Below are positions 25,798 through 25,959 of a stretch of 25,959 bases of DNA, one piece after another. The stretch is taken from contig CALAZQ010000439.1 in the NCBI GenBank assembly GCA_937926325.1, positions 1 through 25,959 on the forward strand, written 5' to 3'. Numbering within the stretch: position 1 is the first letter of the stretch; every line of letters begins with the position of its first letter. This DNA comes from an uncultured Planctomycetaceae bacterium (GTDB lineage: Bacteria; Planctomycetota; Planctomycetia; Pirellulales; UBA1268). A program made the position numbers and the translations under genes. Below the pieces are notes generated by a model. It had not been told where the DNA came from, did no database searches, and saw only the letters and a program-made list of their open reading frames with translations.

Positions 25798-25959
25798 ATG
25801 CCAGCCTCAGCCAGCTCACGCTTGTTCCCTCTGGCCGTCGATCAGCAGGGGCACCTGCGGGGCACCTACTACGACGCCGTATCGGACTCTACCCAAAACG
25901 TGATCGGCAGTGTCGAGAAGAAGTCACAGCGGGCCTGCTGGACGATCGGTGACAAGAAG
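25798..25959 (+). CDS. 5' end of a planctomycete-type gene cut by the right window edge
   Basis: From ATG 25798 an open frame of 54 codons runs to the window edge with no stop. It reads L-F-P-L-A-V-D-Q-Q-G-H-L-R-G-T-Y-Y-D-A-V then K-K-S-Q-R-A-C-W-T-I-G-D-K-K. I associate this G-T-Y-Y-D plus K-K-S-Q-R-A-x-W-T-I-G combination with a conserved planctomycete domain of unknown function, from memory only. There is no strong ribosome site, and the frame stays open back to the stop of the previous gene at 25654-25656, so an upstream non-ATG start cannot be excluded. The 141-nt gap before it leaves it unclear whether it shares a transcript with the vWA gene. Confidence 0.6.
   Translation, partial: MPASASSRLFPLAVDQQGHLRGTYYDAVSDSTQNVIGSVEKKSQRACWTIGDKK

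Overview
This window is a high-GC chromosomal segment carrying a type VI secretion system (T6SS) locus, most likely from a planctomycete. The phylum call rests on three things. A Cys-rich HEAT-repeat secreted protein (18897-20141) has a sequence pattern I associate with planctomycete genomes. The start of another gene at the right edge has a G-T-Y-Y-D ... Q-R-A-C-W-T-I-G signature I also associate with that phylum. The third feature is the presence of giant caspase-fold and vWA membrane proteins. No database search was possible, so the phylum is an inference.

Left part (1-500): a possible divergent gene start leaves the window at the left edge. After it come an AT-richer intergenic stretch and a compact PAAR spike-tip gene on the plus strand.

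Minus strand, 13555 down to 486: eleven tightly packed genes, apparently one operon, in transcription order tssK, tssL, tssM, tssA, tssB, tssC, a second tssC-like gene, tagJ/impE, tssE, tssF, tssG. They encode the baseplate (TssK, TssE, TssF, TssG), contractile sheath (TssB, TssC, second TssC), assembly cap (TssA), sheath accessory (TagJ) and inner-membrane anchor (TssL, TssM). The order resembles the rhizobial imp cluster. TssM is only 453 aa and stops just after its third membrane helix, so it has no periplasmic domain. No tssJ, tssH/clpV, hcp or vgrG is present in the window.

Plus strand, 13754 to the right end, divergent from the operon: a 1630-aa membrane-anchored protein with a caspase-like fold lacking both catalytic residues; the Cys-rich HEAT protein; a 1815-aa membrane-anchored protein with another degenerate caspase fold plus a von Willebrand A domain with an intact metal site; and a truncated gene at the right edge. 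The two sets share a 198-bp divergent intergenic region.

The most interesting idea is that the twin giant pseudo-caspase proteins, both predicted to lie mostly outside the cytoplasm, belong to this T6SS. They might supply the envelope-spanning or regulatory role that the truncated TssM and missing TssJ cannot. That is a hypothesis from gene neighbourhood and architecture only.
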